From an uncultured Terriglobus sp. (GTDB taxonomy: Bacteria; Acidobacteriota; Terriglobia; Terriglobales; Acidobacteriaceae), in NCBI GenBank assembly GCA_937859825.1, contig CALMAP010000272.1:897-8962 (forward strand): 8,066 nucleotides of DNA, written 5' to 3'. The position numbers and the translations under genes are program-made. Below the pieces are notes generated by a model. That model was given only the letters and a program-made list of their open reading frames with translations. It made no database searches and had not been told where the DNA came from. Below are positions 6,260 through 8,066 of this stretch, in pieces (positions within the stretch are counted from its first letter, which is position 1; each line of letters starts with the position of its first letter).

Positions 6260-6264
6260 AAAAT

Positions 6265-7350
6265 CTACCTTCCCGTGAGTTTGCTGCCGTTCCATGGCCG
6301 CGCACCCGGCCCTTCGTCAGTCATCTTCACGGGCTCGATATCCCCTTTGGCATCGAAGACCATATGGTCTATCGCCATCACCCGCTGGTTCGGCCCGGTC
6401 GTTCCGAGCGGGTGGCGATGGTAGACGATGTACCAATCGTCTGTACCGGGAACGTTCACCACGGAGTGGTGGCCTGGGCCGTTGGCGATCGCCTTGTCCG
6501 TCTGCAGAATCTTGCCCGCGCGCACGAACGGCCCGGTTGGATGATTGCTCTTCCCATAGGCGACCCCATAGCTCGAATCACCCCAGTCCCCCTCGGACCA
6601 CATGAAGTAGTACACGCCCTTGCGCTTGATGACGAACGGCCCTTCGACATAGTGCTCGGGGGTGATCTCCTTGTAGAGCGACCCCTCCGCCATTGGCACC
6701 ACACTCTTCATGTCCGGCGCGAGCTTTGCCACGTTGCAATGGCCCTGGCCGCCGTAATACAGGTAGACCGAGCCATCGTCGTCCTGGTAGACCATGGGAT
6801 CGATGGGCTGTGCTCCGTTTTGAAATGCACCGACCAGCGGTGTGCCAAGCAGATCGACGAATGGGCCAGCGGGCGAGTCGCTTACCGCGACGCCGATGCC
6901 GCCGGGAAACGTGTCCTGCTTCTGAATGTCGTTTGCGGCGAAGAACAGGTAGTACTTGCCGTTGCGGTAAATCGCCGACGGCGCCCAGATCGCATACGCC
7001 GCCCACGGCACGTTCTTCACATCGAGCACATCGAGGTGTTTCGTCCAGTGGACGAGGTCGGGCGAGGAGAAGGCATCCAGCGAGGTGTGCAGCAGGTAAA
7101 CCGGATGAATCACATGCCCGGTGCGCAGCTTCTGCTGCAGCGGGTTGAAGTCTCTCGATGCATGCCGGTCGGCCTCCGGGCTGGAGGATGTTGGATAGAT
7201 CCAGTACTGCCCTGCGAAAATGCGGATTTCCGGATCGGCATAGTATCCCTGGCTTGCGAGCGCCGTGGTGCTTTGTGTGCAAGCAGGCGGTGCTCCGAGT
7301 AAGGATGCAGTTGCGGCAAAGGCAAGCACGGCGGAACGGAAGCGGGGCAT
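6265..7350 (-). CDS. Exported glycoside hydrolase family 43 (arabinanase/beta-xylosidase type)
   Basis: GH43 enzymes are five-bladed beta-propeller, inverting glycosidases acting on arabinan, arabinoxylan or xylo-oligosaccharides. From the ATG at 7350 the protein has 361 residues with an N-terminal signal peptide (about 1-28, ending near PPACTQS). The three catalytic acids are visible: base D39 in YYADPEIRIF, pKa-modulating D184 in PIDPMVYQDDDG, and acid E236 in HYVEGPFVIKRKG. The inter-blade motifs IWAPSAIYRNGKYYLFF and GPGHHSVV (the conserved His near the active site) are also present. It is a single catalytic domain with no C-terminal beta-sandwich. The start at 7350 is chosen because AAGGAG (7361-7356) lies 5 bases upstream and leads into a signal peptide; the ATG at 7374 sits inside a repeat and would put the ribosome binding site within the gene. 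Exact substrate is not determinable. No other carbohydrate gene is adjacent; glpD lies upstream on the same strand. Confidence 0.93.
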   Translation of the reverse strand: MPRFRSAVLAFAATASLLGAPPACTQSTTALASQGYYADPEIRIFAGQYWIYPTSSSPEADRHASRDFNPLQQKLRTGHVIHPVYLLHTSLDAFSSPDLVHWTKHLDVLDVKNVPWAAYAIWAPSAIYRNGKYYLFFAANDIQKQDTFPGGIGVAVSDSPAGPFVDLLGTPLVGAFQNGAQPIDPMVYQDDDGSVYLYYGGQGHCNVAKLAPDMKSVVPMAEGSLYKEITPEHYVEGPFVIKRKGVYYFMWSEGDWGDSSYGVAYGKSNHPTGPFVRAGKILQTDKAIANGPGHHSVVNVPGTDDWYIVYHRHPLGTTGPNQRVMAIDHMVFDAKGDIEPVKMTDEGPGARPWNGSKLTGR

Positions 7351-7355
7351 GGCTT

Positions 7356-7361
7356 CTCCTT
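7356..7361 (-). promoter_or_regulatory. Ribosome binding site that sets the GH43 gene start
   Basis: AAGGAG on the minus strand, 5 bases before the ATG at 7350. It lies downstream of the alternative ATG at 7374 and so supports the shorter protein. Confidence 0.7.
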
Positions 7362-7365
7362 CTTT

Positions 7366-7504
7366 GTTTGTCATCCCTTGTTTGTTGTTCTCTCGTAACT
7401 TTGTTTGTCATCCCGTAGCGCAGCGCAGGGATCTGCTTTCTTTCTACAGCCACGGCGCTTGGAGACGAAAGCAGGTCCCTCCACTTCGTTGCGGGATGAC
7501 AAGC
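7366..7504. repeat. Inverted-repeat intergenic element, copy 3, with an extra partial copy
   Basis: The left arm (7403-7440, GTTTGTCATCCCG ... GGATCTGCTTTC) and right arm (7467-7504, GAAAGCAGGTCCC ... GCGGGATGACAAGC) form an imperfect inverted pair with a 26-base loop. A further fragment, GTTTGTCATCCC (7366-7377), repeats the first 12 bases of the left arm 37 bases earlier, next to the GH43 ribosome binding site. The element occupies most of the gap between glpD and the GH43 gene. Any promoter of the GH43 gene must lie in or beside it; none is obvious. Confidence 0.85.
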
Positions 7505-7567
7505 AAAACAGGGACGGCCCCAAAGAGCGCGGCTGGGGTGGGCACCATCTTCGAGTCGACACAGGGC

Positions 7568-8066
7568 CTAAGCGGGCAGGTACTGCTGAGCCAACGCCGT
7601 AAACTCGGCCACCTGCACCGCTTCCCATGTTGCATCCAGCCCAAGCTCCCTGGACATGAGCGAAGCCACACGCGGCGCAATCGCAATGGCCGCGCGAGCA
7701 TTCAGCAGCAGAGCGCGGGTGCGACGGGAGAGCGCGTCATCCAGCGTGCGCGACATCTCTTCACGTGCTGCCCACACGATCTCTGCCGCAATGTACGGCA
7801 GCGCGGGATGCAGCCGCTCGGCAAGCTCGGGAGAGGCTGCCGCAAGCGCCTGGATCTTCTCCGCGTCGGTTCCGTACACGGCCATGTCATCGGCCACGTC
7901 GACACCTTCCAACCAGCCATGCACCTTCAGATCCGCGGTATGGCAGGTCACATCGGGTAGCTTACCCAGCGTGGCGGCATGGTTCACGGTGTCTTCGGCC
8001 ATGTGGCGATACGTCGTCCACTTGCCGCCGACGATGGTCAGCAGGCCGCTGCCGTCGATGTGGATG
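7568..8066 (-). CDS. glpD: Glycerol-3-phosphate dehydrogenase, C-terminal part (gene continues beyond the window)
   Basis: The visible 165 residues are the C-terminal end of the FAD-dependent glycerol-3-phosphate dehydrogenase family, which oxidises glycerol-3-phosphate to dihydroxyacetone phosphate and passes electrons to the quinone pool at the membrane. The frame is open to the window edge and begins IHIDGSGLLTIVGGKWTTYR, then HMAEDTVNHA; GGKWTTYRxMAEDTV is the family's conserved end of the FAD domain. The rest matches the helical C-terminal domain, with HPALPYIAAEIVWAAREEMSRTLDDALSRRTR, where the E-VWA-R-E and D-L-RRTR elements are typical. The protein ends QQYLPA with a TAG stop (7570-7568). 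An in-frame ATG at 8002 is internal, not the start. Whether it is GlpD or the GlpA subunit cannot be decided without the N-terminus, but no glpB/C follows here, favouring GlpD. Confidence 0.93.
   Translation of the reverse strand, partial: IHIDGSGLLTIVGGKWTTYRHMAEDTVNHAATLGKLPDVTCHTADLKVHGWLEGVDVADDMAVYGTDAEKIQALAAASPELAERLHPALPYIAAEIVWAAREEMSRTLDDALSRRTRALLLNARAAIAIAPRVASLMSRELGLDATWEAVQVAEFTALAQQYLPA

Noticed and set aside
6214..7302. 362-codon plus-strand frame opposite the GH43 gene
   Set aside because: Antisense shadow of a gene with three visible catalytic acids and signal peptide; its start lies inside a repeat.
7517..7537. Possible glpD terminator: CCCCA/TGGGG five-base stem read on the minus strand
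   Set aside because: The stem is short with an 11-base loop and the T-run is not adjacent, so it does not meet the usual form of an intrinsic terminator.
1..8066. CRISPR array, tRNA, rRNA or insertion sequence
   Set aside because: No regularly spaced repeats, no cloverleaf-like or rRNA sequence, and no transposase-like protein were seen; the only repeats are the dispersed inverted elements.

Overview
The window (about 8 kb, GC-rich) looks like chromosomal DNA of a soil bacterium. The best guess is Acidobacteriota (Terriglobia, for example the Terriglobus/Granulicella group). That rests on the mix of secreted hydrolases and on dispersed intergenic repeats of a GTCATCCC...GGATCTGC type that I associate with such genomes. 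It is an inference; no rRNA or marker gene is present.

Layout. The left part is on the minus strand: msrA (exported methionine sulfoxide reductase A, 44-709), then an exported class C beta-lactamase-like serine hydrolase with an extra C-terminal domain (834-2363). A short divergent spacer (2364-2445) separates these from a plus-strand FAD-dependent oxidoreductase of the geranylgeranyl reductase family (2446-3690).

The centre (3767-6131) is the most unusual part. A good sigma-70-type promoter (3767-3794) precedes two overlapping genes for small three-helix membrane proteins of unknown function that resemble each other (3819-4160 and 4157-4633). After 88 bases comes a gene for a DNase II-like nuclease (4721-6131). 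Both HxK catalytic motifs of the DNase II family are present, but they lie in two reading frames: a one-base shift at a GGG-TGA site (5825-5830) separates the N-terminal 369 codons from the C-terminal 100. The gene may be recently broken, recoded, or carry a one-base sequence error.

The right part is on the minus strand again: an exported GH43-family glycosidase (6265-7350) and the 3' end of glpD (glycerol-3-phosphate dehydrogenase, 7568 to the window edge). Three intergenic gaps (about 753-822, 6164-6259 and 7366-7504) carry copies of one inverted-repeat element.

Functionally the flanking genes are ordinary (oxidative-damage repair, envelope hydrolase, isoprenoid reduction, plant polysaccharide breakdown, glycerol metabolism) and do not form one pathway. 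The membrane-protein pair plus DNase II-like gene is the candidate for an undescribed functional unit; its role cannot be fixed from sequence alone.
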